Part shown: positions 1 to 9,015 of the stretch, one piece after another
How positions within the stretch are numbered: position 1 is the first letter of the stretch
Layout: each line of letters opens with the position of its first letter
Assembly: GCF_003308995.1 (NCBI RefSeq)
Contig: NZ_QFFJ01000002.1
Location: forward strand, 372,001 to 436,000
Length of the DNA stretch: 64,000 bases
Reading direction: 5' to 3'
Origin: Chitinophaga flava
GTDB taxonomy: Bacteria; Bacteroidota; Bacteroidia; Chitinophagales; Chitinophagaceae
The notes under the pieces: model-generated
The model's database searches: none
Seen by the model: the letters and a program-made list of their open reading frames with translations, nothing else
What the model was told of the DNA's origin: nothing
Translations under genes and position numbers: made by a program

Positions 1-761
1 GTATCGATCGTTTCGATTTCAATGGTTTTACCGGCATATTCGTTTCTGCTATTGTGGGTAAACAATATGGCTCTCTCTACGGTACCGGCTATTTGAAAGA
101 TGCACAAGGCCATTTGGTGATTAATGATAAGGGCGCTCCCGGCGACGGAGCTTATGGCCTGCCTATCGTATATGACCCACTGCAGTACCTCGGTGATGTA
201 AACCCTAAATGGTCCGGATCCGTTGGCAACACCTTTACCTACAAAGGCATCTCCCTCTATGTATTGTTTGAAACCAAACAGAAATTTGATATGTGGAACG
301 GTACCTGGGGTGCCATGACCAACTTCGGAGTAAGCTCCAATACTCTGGAGAGAGGAACGCAGAAAGTATTTGACGGTGTAAAAGGCCACCTGGACGATAA
401 CGGTCAGCTGGTAACCAAGGGCGAAAAAAATGACATAAAAGGAGATATTAATGCAGACTACTACACTGGTGTAGGAAGTGGTTTTACAGTAAACGAACCC
501 TTTGTCCAGGATGCTAGCTGGATCCGCTTGCGTGAGGTGTCCCTGGGATATCGTATTGACGGAAAAAAACTGTTTAAAAATAAACGTTTATTCGATGCCG
601 TTACTGTAACCGCAATCGCCAGAAATCTTTGGCTGCATACCAAATACACTGGTGTAGACCCGGAAACAAGTTTGTTCGGAACGCAGGAAGCACAAGGGTT
701 TGACTATTTTAACAACCCTGGTACCAAAACCTATGGTTTCAGCCTGAAATTCGATTTCTAG
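1..761 (+). CDS. SusC/RagA-type TonB-linked outer membrane receptor, C-terminal part
   Basis: Only the last ~253 residues are present; the frame is open to the left edge (first complete codon at position 3), so the gene begins outside the window. The segment is rich in alternating aromatic/polar beta-strand residues. It contains the late-barrel pattern of SusC proteins (a WSGSVGNTFTYKGISLYVLFE stretch, then SWIRLREVSLGYRI) and ends in FSLKFDF, a C-terminal aromatic typical of outer membrane beta-barrels. In the family these 22-strand barrels import oligosaccharides or peptides with TonB energy, under a SusD lid. A SusD gene follows 31 bp downstream, which supports the call. The substrate cannot be inferred. 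The GTG at 54 is internal, not a real start. Confidence 0.93.
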   Translation, partial: IDRFDFNGFTGIFVSAIVGKQYGSLYGTGYLKDAQGHLVINDKGAPGDGAYGLPIVYDPLQYLGDVNPKWSGSVGNTFTYKGISLYVLFETKQKFDMWNGTWGAMTNFGVSSNTLERGTQKVFDGVKGHLDDNGQLVTKGEKNDIKGDINADYYTGVGSGFTVNEPFVQDASWIRLREVSLGYRIDGKKLFKNKRLFDAVTVTAIARNLWLHTKYTGVDPETSLFGTQEAQGFDYFNNPGTKTYGFSLKFDF

Positions 762-792
762 TTGTCATTTTACCCATAAAAAAGAAACGATC

Positions 793-2130
793 ATGAGACG
801 CTTACATATATTATCCATCGCTTTGGGCACAATGATTTTAATCATGTCCAGCGGTTGCAAAAAGTACCTCGATGTTAATACAGACCCGGACCGTCCTTTG
901 AATGCTCCTCCAGGGGCTGTTCTCTCGGGTTCTCAGGTCGCACTGGCCTACGTATTGGGTGGTGCCGATTTTTCTCTGGTAACCGGTATTCTCACTAATC
1001 AGGTAGATGGCGCTGACAGACAGTTTGCTGCCTATCAGAAATATCTTCTGGTAGCTGATAACTTCAGTAACCCCTGGGGAACGATTTATCAGAATGCTAT
1101 GAACAACTTTGTGGAGCTGAGGAAAGCAGCAGAAGAAAAAAAGTATCCGTACTTTGCCGGGATCAGCAAAGTGCTGACTGCATATACCCTGTGTGCCAGT
1201 ACTGATGTATGGGGTGATATTCCTTACAGTGATGCGTTCAAAGGACTGTCTTTCCAGTTTAAGTCCAAGTACGACAAACAACAGGATATCTATAAAACAA
1301 TAGATCAGCTGATCACTGATGCACTAAAAGATCTGAATACACCTACCAGCGCAGCCGGTACATTACCTGGCAGCAGTGACCTGATGTATGGCGGCAGTAC
1401 AGCTGCCTGGATAAAATTCGCTAACTCCATCCGTCTGAGGATACTGATCCATCAAACCAAAAGGGACCCTAACGCTGCACAGAAAGTAGTGGACGCTGCA
1501 AGTGCCGCTGGTGGCCTTATCAGCACTGGTAAAGATGATGCGCAGCTAAATTTCCTCAATGATGAAAAAAGAGCCAATCCGCTGTATCAGTTTAATTCAC
1601 AGCGTGACGGATATGCTAGTTATGGTGCGTCTTTTCTATTCACACAGATGGAAGCCCTGAATGATCCCCGTACTGATAAGTATCAGCCTGGTGGTTTCTA
1701 TGATCAGATCAGTTCACCGGTATTATACATTACCAGCTATGAAGTAAACTTTATCCTGGCGGAAGCACATGCCAGACTGGGACATGTGGCGCAGGCAAAA
1801 AGCTACTATGAAGCTGCTATCAAAGGCTCTTTCGATAAAGTAGGTGCTGATATAGGTGGCTACCTTACGGAGACAGGAGTAAGCTTTGACGATGCTACCA
1901 CAGATGATGCAAGGCTTTCCCTCATCATGACCCAGAAATATTACGCTATGTATCTGCAATCAGAATCTTTTGCAGACTGGCGCCGTACGGGTATTCCAGC
2001 GCTTGTTTCCAAAAATCCCGGACAGGAAATTCCCAGACGTTTACCCTATCCGCAAACAGAACTGTCTTACAATAAAGACAATGTGCCTACTGGCATCACA
2101 CTGACCTCCAGAGTTTGGTGGGATCAATAA
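793..2130 (+). CDS. SusD/RagB family outer membrane lipoprotein
   Basis: 445-residue lipoprotein. The signal peptide ends in the lipobox SSGC (Cys22), followed by KKYLDVNTDPDRP, a typical start of the shorter SusD-like subfamily. The body is helical, with TPR-like alanine-rich stretches (e.g. SYEVNFILAEAHARLG around residues 315-330), and the C-terminus has the RRLPYPQTELSYN pattern seen near the end of SusD proteins. SusD lipoproteins cap the SusC channel on the cell surface and bind the substrate. The gene lies 31 bp after the SusC end and is closed by a strong terminator, so it is the last gene of that transport operon. No hydrolase follows, so the ligand stays unknown. Confidence 0.93.
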   Translation: MRRLHILSIALGTMILIMSSGCKKYLDVNTDPDRPLNAPPGAVLSGSQVALAYVLGGADFSLVTGILTNQVDGADRQFAAYQKYLLVADNFSNPWGTIYQNAMNNFVELRKAAEEKKYPYFAGISKVLTAYTLCASTDVWGDIPYSDAFKGLSFQFKSKYDKQQDIYKTIDQLITDALKDLNTPTSAAGTLPGSSDLMYGGSTAAWIKFANSIRLRILIHQTKRDPNAAQKVVDAASAAGGLISTGKDDAQLNFLNDEKRANPLYQFNSQRDGYASYGASFLFTQMEALNDPRTDKYQPGGFYDQISSPVLYITSYEVNFILAEAHARLGHVAQAKSYYEAAIKGSFDKVGADIGGYLTETGVSFDDATTDDARLSLIMTQKYYAMYLQSESFADWRRTGIPALVSKNPGQEIPRRLPYPQTELSYNKDNVPTGITLTSRVWWDQ

Positions 2131-2160
2131 GATTTTACCAGTTTAAATAACGAAATAAAA

Positions 2161-2190
2161 AAAGAGGGCTTATTTGAGCCCTCTTTTTCT
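2161..2190 (+). terminator. rho-independent terminator after susD
   Basis: A 10-bp perfect stem, AAAGAGGGCT (2161-2170) with AGCCCTCTTT (2177-2186), has a 6-nt loop and runs into a T-rich tail. It begins 30 bp after the susD stop. Confidence 0.9.
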
Positions 2191-2217
2191 ATTTTTGTAG
2201 GGCTAAATCATACAAAT

Positions 2218-2532
2218 ATGGAAAATCAGCACGAAGAGCAGAATCAGCTTAACATCGAGTTAAATGAAGAGATTGCAGAAGGGCAATACGCCAACCTTGC
2301 TATAATCACACATTCCAACGCCGAATTTGTAGTGGATTTTGTTAACGTGATGCCCGGCCTGCCCAAGGCTAAAGTCAAGTCCCGCATCATTCTTACCCCT
2401 CAGCATGCCAAGCGCTTCATGAAAGCTTTGCAGGATAATATCAAAAAATATGAATCCGTTCATGGTACAATTCAGGACCAGGAGCCGGTTTCAATGCCAA
2501 TGAATTTTGGAGGTCCCACTGCTCAAGCGTAA
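2218..2532 (+). CDS. DUF3467 domain protein
   Basis: Small acidic 104-residue protein matching DUF3467, a widespread Bacteroidota family of unknown function. Visible family features are the opening EGQYANLAIITHSNAEFVVDFVNVMPG and the following KAKVKSRIILTPQHAKRFMKALQDNIKKYE. There is no signal peptide or membrane segment, so it should be cytoplasmic. The last ~20 residues are a low-complexity Pro/Gly/Met tail. A Bacteroidota -7 box (TATTTTTG, 2190-2197) lies just upstream, but no TTTG is found at the expected -33 distance. The next gene starts 6 bp after the stop, so the two are probably co-transcribed; whether they share a function is unknown. Confidence 0.85.
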   Translation: MENQHEEQNQLNIELNEEIAEGQYANLAIITHSNAEFVVDFVNVMPGLPKAKVKSRIILTPQHAKRFMKALQDNIKKYESVHGTIQDQEPVSMPMNFGGPTAQA

Positions 2533-2538
2533 AGTACC

Positions 2539-3612
2539 ATGGAACATATTTATTCTTATCATCATCTGACGGAGTTTACCCGGGAAGTTTTTATTCGCAT
2601 GGGTTGCTCTCTGGAACACGCTATGCTTGCCAGCGAAGTGTTGGTAGCCGCGGATCTCAGGGGTATCGATTCTCATGGGGTGGCGCGTTTGTCTGGTTAC
2701 GTACGTTTATGGGAAGCCAAACGTATCAATGCCCGTCCGAATATCCGTATTGTACATGAAACCCCCAGCACTGCTGTAGTAGATGGTGATGCCGGCCTTG
2801 GCCTGGTAGTAGCGCCCTACGCAATGGAGGTGGCCATAAAGAAAGCTGCCGTCGCAGGTACCGGCTGGGTGAGCGTAAAAAACTCCAACCACTTCGGTAT
2901 AGCAGGATACCATGCCATGAAGGCACTGGACCACGATATGATCGGTATGGCCATGACCAATGCCAGTCCGCTGGTAGCCCCTACTTTCGCCAAAGAGCGG
3001 ATGCTGGGCACCAATCCTATCGCAGTGGCTATTCCTGCAAAGGAACAGCCAGCTTTTGTGGCCGACTTTGCCACTACCACTGCTGCTAATGGTAAACTGG
3101 AAATATTACAGCGTAAGAACCTGGAAGCACCCTATGGATGGATTCAGGATAAAGAAGGTAATCCCAGCACCAACCCGCACGAACTCAAGGATGGTGGTGC
3201 ATTGCTGCCACTGGGAGGCGACCGTGACCACGGAAGTCATAAAGGGTATTGTTTGGGAGCAATAGTTGATATATTTTCGGCCGTCCTTTCAGGCGCTAAT
3301 TACGGACCCTGGGCACCGCCATTTGTGAGTTTCCTCCCACTGGCGCCCGATCCTGTAGGAGAAGGCCTTGGACATTTCTTCGGAGCCATGCGCGTAGATG
3401 CTTTCCGCCCTGCGGAAGAATTCAAAACGCATATGGACACCTGGATCAGCCGTTTCCGCGCCGCCGTGCCGGTAGAAGGTAAACAGGTGCTCATCCCCGG
3501 TGATCCCGAAAGAGAAATGCAACAGCATCGGCTGCAAAACGGAATACCCGTACTGGCGCCGGTAGTAAAAGATATGCAGGAAGTAGCGGCTAAATTCAAA
3601 TTGAATTTTTAA
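2539..3612 (+). CDS. Malate/L-lactate/ureidoglycolate-type NAD(P)-dependent dehydrogenase (Ldh2 family)
   Basis: 357 residues, the normal length for the Ldh2/MDH family, which is unrelated to classical malate dehydrogenase and oxidises 2-hydroxyacids with NAD(P). Diagnostic motifs are GIDSHGVAR at 42-50 with the catalytic-type His46, the nucleotide-binding NSNHFG at 115-120, and GTNPIA at 157-162. There is no signal peptide; the enzyme is expected to be cytosolic and dimeric. The substrate could be malate, lactate, ureidoglycolate, sulfolactate or another 2-hydroxyacid and cannot be fixed from sequence. The start ATG lies 6 bp after the DUF3467 stop, which implies a shared transcript. Aspartate kinase follows 76 bp later, but no metabolic link between them is obvious. 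Confidence 0.9.
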   Translation: MEHIYSYHHLTEFTREVFIRMGCSLEHAMLASEVLVAADLRGIDSHGVARLSGYVRLWEAKRINARPNIRIVHETPSTAVVDGDAGLGLVVAPYAMEVAIKKAAVAGTGWVSVKNSNHFGIAGYHAMKALDHDMIGMAMTNASPLVAPTFAKERMLGTNPIAVAIPAKEQPAFVADFATTTAANGKLEILQRKNLEAPYGWIQDKEGNPSTNPHELKDGGALLPLGGDRDHGSHKGYCLGAIVDIFSAVLSGANYGPWAPPFVSFLPLAPDPVGEGLGHFFGAMRVDAFRPAEEFKTHMDTWISRFRAAVPVEGKQVLIPGDPEREMQQHRLQNGIPVLAPVVKDMQEVAAKFKLNF

Positions 3613-3688
3613 TTCTCAATCATTCATATAAACCGCCCGGGAGCAGCTTTAAACTATTCCCGTTGCAGACAAAAACAAATATACGCAG

Positions 3689-5011
3689 ATGAAAGTGTTA
3701 AAATTTGGTGGAACCTCCGTGGGAAAACCAGAGCGCATGCATTCAGTAGCACAACTGATCACCGCAGATAATGATCAGAAAATTGTGGTACTGTCTGCCT
3801 TGTCAGGCACCACAAACTCACTTGTGGAAATCAGCCAGTCATTGTCAGAAGGCAAAAAAACACAGGCGAAGCAGCAGATAGATAAGCTGGAAAGCCACTA
3901 CCGGACCTTTTGCGAAGAACTGGTGAAGCAGGACGATGGCCGCGCCAAAGCTAAAGCCATCGTTGATGAACACTTTGAATTTCTGAATATCATACTGAAG
4001 ATATCTTTCAATGAAGCATTGAATAAAGATATCCTCGCCCAGGGTGAGCTGCTGTCTACCCGCCTGTTCTGCGCATATCTGGAAGAAGCCGGCATCCCTG
4101 CCGTACTGCTGCCAGCACTCGATTTCATGAGCATCGATGAATACGAAGAACCGGAAATTCCTAAAATCAAAATCAAACTGGCTAACCTGATCAGCCAGCA
4201 TAAAGATCAGTATATCTTCATCACACAGGGATATATCTGCCGCAATGCCAAAGGAGAAGTGGATAACCTGAAACGCGGTGGTAGTGATTATTCTGCTTCC
4301 CTGATCGGAGCTGCTATCCAGGCTTCTGAAATACAGATCTGGACTGACATTGACGGTATGCATAACAACGATCCTCGTGTGGTGAAAAAAACTTTCCCCA
4401 TCGATCAGTTGTCCTTCGATGAAGCTGCAGAACTGGCCTATTTTGGCGCTAAAATCCTGCACCCGGCTTCTATCTGGCCTGCCCAGCATTTTAATATCCC
4501 GGTGAAGCTGCTCAACACCATGCAGCCGGAAGCAAAAGGCACCATCATCACCGAACTGCCTAATGGTAACGGTGTGAAAGCCATCGCTGCAAAAGATGGT
4601 ATCATCGCCATCAAGATCAAATCCAGCCGCATGCTGCTGGCATACGGTTTCCTCCGGAAAATATTTGAAGTATTCGAAAAATACCGCACACCAATCGATA
4701 TGATCACCACTTCTGAAGTGGCAGTATCACTTACCATCGATAGTCAGGTGAACCTTGATCAGATCCTGAAGGAACTACAGCCGTTCGGTACCGTGGAGCT
4801 GGACCACCACCAGACCATCGTTTCTATCGTAGGTAACGAAGTGGCAGCTACTCCTTCCATCATCACCAAACTGTTTGATGCATTGGAAGGCACACCGTTA
4901 CGGATGATCTCCTACGGCGGTAGCAGACACAATATTTCCATTCTGGTTAATGGCCAGTACAAGGATAAAACCCTGCAGGTGCTTAATAAAGGGCTGTTTG
5001 GCCTGGAATAG
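3689..5011 (+). CDS. lysC: Aspartate kinase (monofunctional)
   Basis: 440 residues. Aspartate kinase phosphorylates L-aspartate to 4-aspartyl phosphate, the first step toward lysine/diaminopimelate, threonine and methionine. The amino-acid-kinase domain shows KFGGTSV at 5-11 (ATP/aspartate binding), RGGSDYSAS around 196-204 and WTDIDG at 218-223. The C-terminal third, from about residue 300, holds two ACT-type regulatory modules; the ITTSEVAVSLTID stretch is characteristic and suggests feedback control by lysine or threonine. There is no homoserine dehydrogenase fusion. The ATG at 3689 fits the family N-terminus exactly. A long bidirectional terminator follows 20 bp after the stop. Confidence 0.95.
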   Translation: MKVLKFGGTSVGKPERMHSVAQLITADNDQKIVVLSALSGTTNSLVEISQSLSEGKKTQAKQQIDKLESHYRTFCEELVKQDDGRAKAKAIVDEHFEFLNIILKISFNEALNKDILAQGELLSTRLFCAYLEEAGIPAVLLPALDFMSIDEYEEPEIPKIKIKLANLISQHKDQYIFITQGYICRNAKGEVDNLKRGGSDYSASLIGAAIQASEIQIWTDIDGMHNNDPRVVKKTFPIDQLSFDEAAELAYFGAKILHPASIWPAQHFNIPVKLLNTMQPEAKGTIITELPNGNGVKAIAAKDGIIAIKIKSSRMLLAYGFLRKIFEVFEKYRTPIDMITTSEVAVSLTIDSQVNLDQILKELQPFGTVELDHHQTIVSIVGNEVAATPSIITKLFDALEGTPLRMISYGGSRHNISILVNGQYKDKTLQVLNKGLFGLE

Positions 5012-5030
5012 TCCGGCAGAGAAAAATATA

Positions 5031-5070
5031 AAAAGAGCGGCTGTACCCACAGGTACAGCCGCTCTTTTTA
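5031..5070. terminator. Bidirectional terminator between lysC and the RES toxin gene
   Basis: A 17-bp perfect stem (5031-5047 with 5052-5068) has a 4-nt CACA loop and A/T runs on both sides. It serves the convergent lysC (+) and the minus-strand operon ending at 5083. Confidence 0.95.
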
Positions 5071-5082
5071 TATATGGATGTT

Positions 5083-5544
5083 TTATACTTTTCTTAGCCG
5101 CTGATCAAATACAAACGGTTGGGTGGTGATGATGGAGATATTGGCTGCCTCGGGATGCAGCGGATTGATGAGGTAGTTAAATTCTTCTGCAATCACCACA
5201 GAAGGTATTTTGAGTATGGCATAACGCGCTGTGTCCACCCATTCGTCGCCGATACATTGTAGTTCAGGGAATGGTGCAAGTGATTGCCAGCCTGAAGGCA
5301 GGTCCTGTTTGGTGATAGTTCTGATGGCAATATCGTCGGGGATGTGGATAGTGGCAATACAGAAGTCCTGTACAATATTTTTTAGCGGGATATGTACCAG
5401 TACTTCCAGCGCAGACAGCGCTCTGCTGCCAGCGGTGTATACGATCGCATGCCCCGGGCTGTTCCACCGGCCGCCGTATAACCGCGCACCTGTGCCTGTA
5501 AGATCATTGATGTAAGCGCACTTACTGATCCTGTATACTTCCAT
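5083..5544 (-). CDS. RES-domain toxin of a type II toxin-antitoxin pair
   Basis: 153 residues with the RES fold signature: an N-terminal YRISK arginine, then ARLYGGRWNSPGHAIVY, the Ser and Glu of RALSALEVLVH, and the late SVVIAEEFNYLINPLHP block. Characterised RES toxins (MbcT, ParT) degrade or modify NAD+ and arrest growth. The length is normal and the conserved polar residues are present, so it looks active. It sits 15 bp downstream of the gene for an Xre/MbcA-like antitoxin, the standard order for this family. It is the last gene of a minus-strand run that begins with dinB and dnaE, which raises the possibility of co-induction with the DNA-damage polymerases. Confidence 0.92.
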   Translation of the reverse strand: MEVYRISKCAYINDLTGTGARLYGGRWNSPGHAIVYTAGSRALSALEVLVHIPLKNIVQDFCIATIHIPDDIAIRTITKQDLPSGWQSLAPFPELQCIGDEWVDTARYAILKIPSVVIAEEFNYLINPLHPEAANISIITTQPFVFDQRLRKV

Positions 5545-5559
5545 GGATGAAGGTTGATA

Positions 5560-6024
5560 TTATGCAAAAAGTCCGTGTTCTATACGCCCCAGCTCATCCA
5601 GTATGAGCTGAAAACCAAAAGTGGTGTCGAGGAGCGAAATAGGGAGTTGATAGTTGAAGGCTGGGAGTGGGGTACGCATCCATTCCTTGAAATTTTCCAG
5701 ATTACCGAAAACTTCGGTACCCCTTTGGTAAAGCTGGGAGAGAAGAATGGCGCGTTCGGAGGTGTCGGCAGAAAGTTTGGCGTCATCTGCATACCGTTGT
5801 AAGGTCCTTTCCGAGATATGCAGCACTTGCGCCAGTTCTGCCAGTGAAAAAGAAAGCTGGCGGCTCAGATTTAATAACGCTCTTTTCAGCACGCCACTGC
5901 GGGATAGCTGAATAAAATCAAAATAACCACTACCGGGAACATAGGCTGCTCCTGGTTCTTCCACAACCATTAATGCATTCTCCTGCACATGGTATTTTTT
6001 AGCATGTTTCATAATGCCTGACAT
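5560..6024 (-). CDS. Xre/MbcA/ParS-family antitoxin (DUF2384 type)
   Basis: About 154 residues. The central part contains a helix-turn-helix typical of RES-associated antitoxins (LSFSLAELAQVLHISERTLQRY). The C-terminal DUF2384-type toxin-binding region follows (SERAILLSQLYQRGTEVFGNLENFKEWMRTPLPAF...). These antitoxins bind and block the RES active site and usually repress their own promoter. I chose the ATG at 6024 over a TTG at 6033; another ATG at 6012 is also possible. The stop precedes the toxin start by 15 bp. The 5' end lies only about 30 bp after the dnaE stop on the same strand. A lone -7-like TATTTTTG just upstream of the start may provide a private promoter. Confidence 0.88.
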   Translation of the reverse strand: MSGIMKHAKKYHVQENALMVVEEPGAAYVPGSGYFDFIQLSRSGVLKRALLNLSRQLSFSLAELAQVLHISERTLQRYADDAKLSADTSERAILLSQLYQRGTEVFGNLENFKEWMRTPLPAFNYQLPISLLDTTFGFQLILDELGRIEHGLFA

Positions 6025-6053
6025 TTGACACAAAAATACAACATTTTGTCGTG

Positions 6054-9011
6054 TTATCGGATTTTTTTATCCTCGAAATAGCCGATCTTTCGCATCTGGC
6101 TGATTTCCAGTGTGATAACGCTGTATTCAGCAACTACCTTGCCCTGCAGGATATAAAAACCACCCTTCTGAAAAGGGTATTGCCGCAGGCTGTCAGGAAA
6201 ATGTACTGTATCAATAAAATGACCATCCCGGTCGAGGAAAGTGCCAAAACACATCGGCTCACCTTTGGATGTGCGCATAAACTTGGTGGTGACCAGATAA
6301 CCCAGGGTAGTGACAGGTAGATGGATATACTTGTTGAAATTACGGGAAGGGATATACGCAGACTGATCATGCGACAGCACCTCAAAAGGTGATAGCAGCG
6401 GGAATCCCAGCAGATCAATTTCATCGAAGGCGTCTTCATGTACATGGTAGGCCAGTTCCGGCAGTTCACAGTCAACCGGTGCCGCGCTGAAGAGCGACAT
6501 GGTATGGGAGGAGGTATTGGTATCTTTCTGACGCACCAGCAAACTGCTTTTCCACAACAGCTGTTTTTTAGTATGTCCGGTGAAATGAAAACAGTCGATG
6601 CGGATCAACAGCTCCAGCTGTTCTGCACCAGGGGCTATTCTGGCACAAAAATCTTCCAGATGCAGGTAGGGGCCGTATTGCCGGCGCTCTTCCAGTATTC
6701 GTTCTGCCAGCGCCTGTTCCAGCCCTTCTACATGAATAAAGCCTACATATACATCTTCCCCTTTGATATTGGTAGAATAGTCGCTGTTGTTGATGCAGGG
6801 CGGATGCAGCCGGACACCGGTTTTTTTCAGCTCCCGGAAATACAGTTCCCGGTTATAGAAGCCACCGAAGTTATTGATAACGGCCACCATAAACTCTGCC
6901 GGGAAGTAGGTTTTCAGATACAGGCTTTGGTAACTCTCTACGGCGAAGCTGGCGGAGTGGGCTTTGGAGAAGGAGAAGTTAGCAAAACTGGCAATCTGCC
7001 GCCACACTTCCACCGACACTTCATAAGGCCGTCCCAGTTTAGCGCAGTTGGCAAAAAATCTTTCCTGGATCTGCTCAAATTCTTTAGTACCACGGTATTT
7101 CCCTGCCATGGCCCGCCGCAGCGTATCTGCATCGGCTAGTTCCATATTAGCATACTGGTGGGCCACTTTGATCACATCTTCCTGATACACCATAATACCA
7201 AAGGTTTCCTTCAGCAGATTCTCAATAATAGGGTGCAGATAAGTAACAGCAGCGGGATTGCGATAACTTTGAATGTATTGTTTCATCATGCCCGACTGGG
7301 CTACTCCCGGCCGGATGATAGAGCTGGCGGCTACCAGCGCCAGGTAATTGTCACATTCCAGTTTCTGCAGCAGCTGCCGCATGGCAGGAGATTCAATATA
7401 AAAACAACCGATCGTATTCACCTTTTTCAGGTTTTCCCGCACTTGAGTATCGATGGTGAAAGCTTTTACATTGTGAATATCGACGTCTACATGTTTGTTT
7501 TCGCGGATAAGACCGATCGCATCGCGGATATGTCCCAGGCCGCGCTGACTGAGGATATCGAACTTATACAGCCCGATACGTTCCGCCTGCCACATGTCCA
7601 GTTGCGCGGTGCTGAAGCCTTTGGGCGGCAGGTAGGTGGTGCAGTAATGATGAATAGGTTCATCGCTGATAAGAATACCGCCGGCATGTATACTGAGATG
7701 GTTGGGAAAAGATTTTTCCTGGTCCATCAGTTTGCTGAAATGCAGGATTTTGCGCTGGATATTGTCTTCATTCAGCTGTATGTTGAAACCGTTCTCCAGA
7801 ATCTTATCGATTTCTTTTTTGGGAAGTCCATACACCTTGCCCATCTCCCGGATAATGGCATTGGTCTGGAAAGTGGTGACAGTGCCCAGCAGGGCGGTAT
7901 GTTCCCTTCCGTATTTATCAAAAACATACTGAATGATCTCGTCGCGGTCACGCCAGGAAAAATCGATGTCAAAGTCCGGTGGTGAAGTGCGGTAAGGATT
8001 CAGGAAACGTTCAAAAAACAGGTCCAGTTCTATCGGGTCTACATCTGTTATTTTCAGGCAGTAGGCTACGATGGAGTTGGCGCCGCTGCCGCGTCCTACG
8101 TAAAAGAAACCTCGTTCCTGTGCGTAGCGGATAATATCCCAGGAGATGAGAAAGTATGCTTCAAACTCCAGCTGGGCAACGATTTTTAACTCACTCTCTA
8201 TACGGCGTACTGCTTCCGGATTGTCTTTGCCGTAGCGGTATTCCATGCCTTCATAGGCCAGTGTCCGCAGTTTTTGCCGGTCTTCTTCCACACTGCTGAG
8301 AAAACATTTCCGGTTGCGGGGAACGTTCATTTCCATGTCTACCGTGCAGGTTTCCAGGATACGAAGGGTGTTTTCCACAATATGGGGGTATTGCTCAAAA
8401 TGCTCCACCATTTTGGCGGGATGAATGAACTGGTCGTGGATAGTGCCGGTGGTATGGGGTTCTAGCTGGGAGATGAGGATGTTCTGATCGATGGCGCGCA
8501 ATATCCGGTGTAGTTCAAAGTGTTCCTTGTCCTGAAAGGTGACAGGATGCATGACCACCAGTTTGTGGCGGATACTGAAGGTGTCTACGCGGAACAGCTT
8601 ATTGATATCACGGGGTTTAATGCCTAGTAGTTCATGTGGGAGGAGTGTCTCGGGTGCGAGGCTGCCCCAGGTATAGATGGCGTAGGTGCCGGGTAGGGCC
8701 GGGGCCCGGTCAGGGAATGGTTGGCCGCTATGCAGGTATTCAGAAAGAAACTGGTTGATCTGATACCAGCCTTCCTGGTTGCGGGCCAGGAGTATGTAGC
8801 GGAAAGTGGTTTGCTGATGGCATTCCACGCCCAGCACCGGTTTGATCAGGTGTTGCCTGCATTGCTCCACAAACTCCCAGGCATCGGAGGTGATGTTGAT
8901 ATTAGTGAGGGCCAGGGTGGTAATGCCCAGCTGAGCGGCTTTTTCGACCAGCATGCCTGCGGGCATGGTGCCGTAGCGCAGACTGAAAAATGTTTTACAG
9001 TTCAGGTACAT
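6054..9011 (-). CDS. dnaE: DnaE-like DNA polymerase III alpha subunit, error-prone (DnaE2/ImuC-like) type
   Basis: 985 residues, shorter than replicative DnaE (~1160) and close to DnaE2/ImuC. The polymerase core is intact: VGRGSGANS at 305-313 and catalytic PDFDIDF with D346, D348 and D350. The N-terminal PHP domain is degenerate: the metal-binding LHxHS start reads YLNCKTFFS, and the usual ALTD reads ALTN, so phosphoesterase/exonuclease activity is unlikely. The start was set at ATG 9011, which leaves a Shine-Dalgarno-like AAAGGA inside the end of dinB and begins 4 bp after the dinB stop; the longer open frame would overlap dinB. Together with dinB it forms a translesion-synthesis cassette. 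The primary replicative DnaE is presumably encoded elsewhere. Confidence 0.93.
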   Translation of the reverse strand: MYLNCKTFFSLRYGTMPAGMLVEKAAQLGITTLALTNINITSDAWEFVEQCRQHLIKPVLGVECHQQTTFRYILLARNQEGWYQINQFLSEYLHSGQPFPDRAPALPGTYAIYTWGSLAPETLLPHELLGIKPRDINKLFRVDTFSIRHKLVVMHPVTFQDKEHFELHRILRAIDQNILISQLEPHTTGTIHDQFIHPAKMVEHFEQYPHIVENTLRILETCTVDMEMNVPRNRKCFLSSVEEDRQKLRTLAYEGMEYRYGKDNPEAVRRIESELKIVAQLEFEAYFLISWDIIRYAQERGFFYVGRGSGANSIVAYCLKITDVDPIELDLFFERFLNPYRTSPPDFDIDFSWRDRDEIIQYVFDKYGREHTALLGTVTTFQTNAIIREMGKVYGLPKKEIDKILENGFNIQLNEDNIQRKILHFSKLMDQEKSFPNHLSIHAGGILISDEPIHHYCTTYLPPKGFSTAQLDMWQAERIGLYKFDILSQRGLGHIRDAIGLIRENKHVDVDIHNVKAFTIDTQVRENLKKVNTIGCFYIESPAMRQLLQKLECDNYLALVAASSIIRPGVAQSGMMKQYIQSYRNPAAVTYLHPIIENLLKETFGIMVYQEDVIKVAHQYANMELADADTLRRAMAGKYRGTKEFEQIQERFFANCAKLGRPYEVSVEVWRQIASFANFSFSKAHSASFAVESYQSLYLKTYFPAEFMVAVINNFGGFYNRELYFRELKKTGVRLHPPCINNSDYSTNIKGEDVYVGFIHVEGLEQALAERILEERRQYGPYLHLEDFCARIAPGAEQLELLIRIDCFHFTGHTKKQLLWKSSLLVRQKDTNTSSHTMSLFSAAPVDCELPELAYHVHEDAFDEIDLLGFPLLSPFEVLSHDQSAYIPSRNFNKYIHLPVTTLGYLVTTKFMRTSKGEPMCFGTFLDRDGHFIDTVHFPDSLRQYPFQKGGFYILQGKVVAEYSVITLEISQMRKIGYFEDKKIR

Positions 9012-9015
9012 GGTG

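Noticed and set aside
6438..7985. Open frames of 233 and 275 codons opposite dnaE
   Set aside because: Antisense to a conserved polymerase, without start context or recognisable domains.
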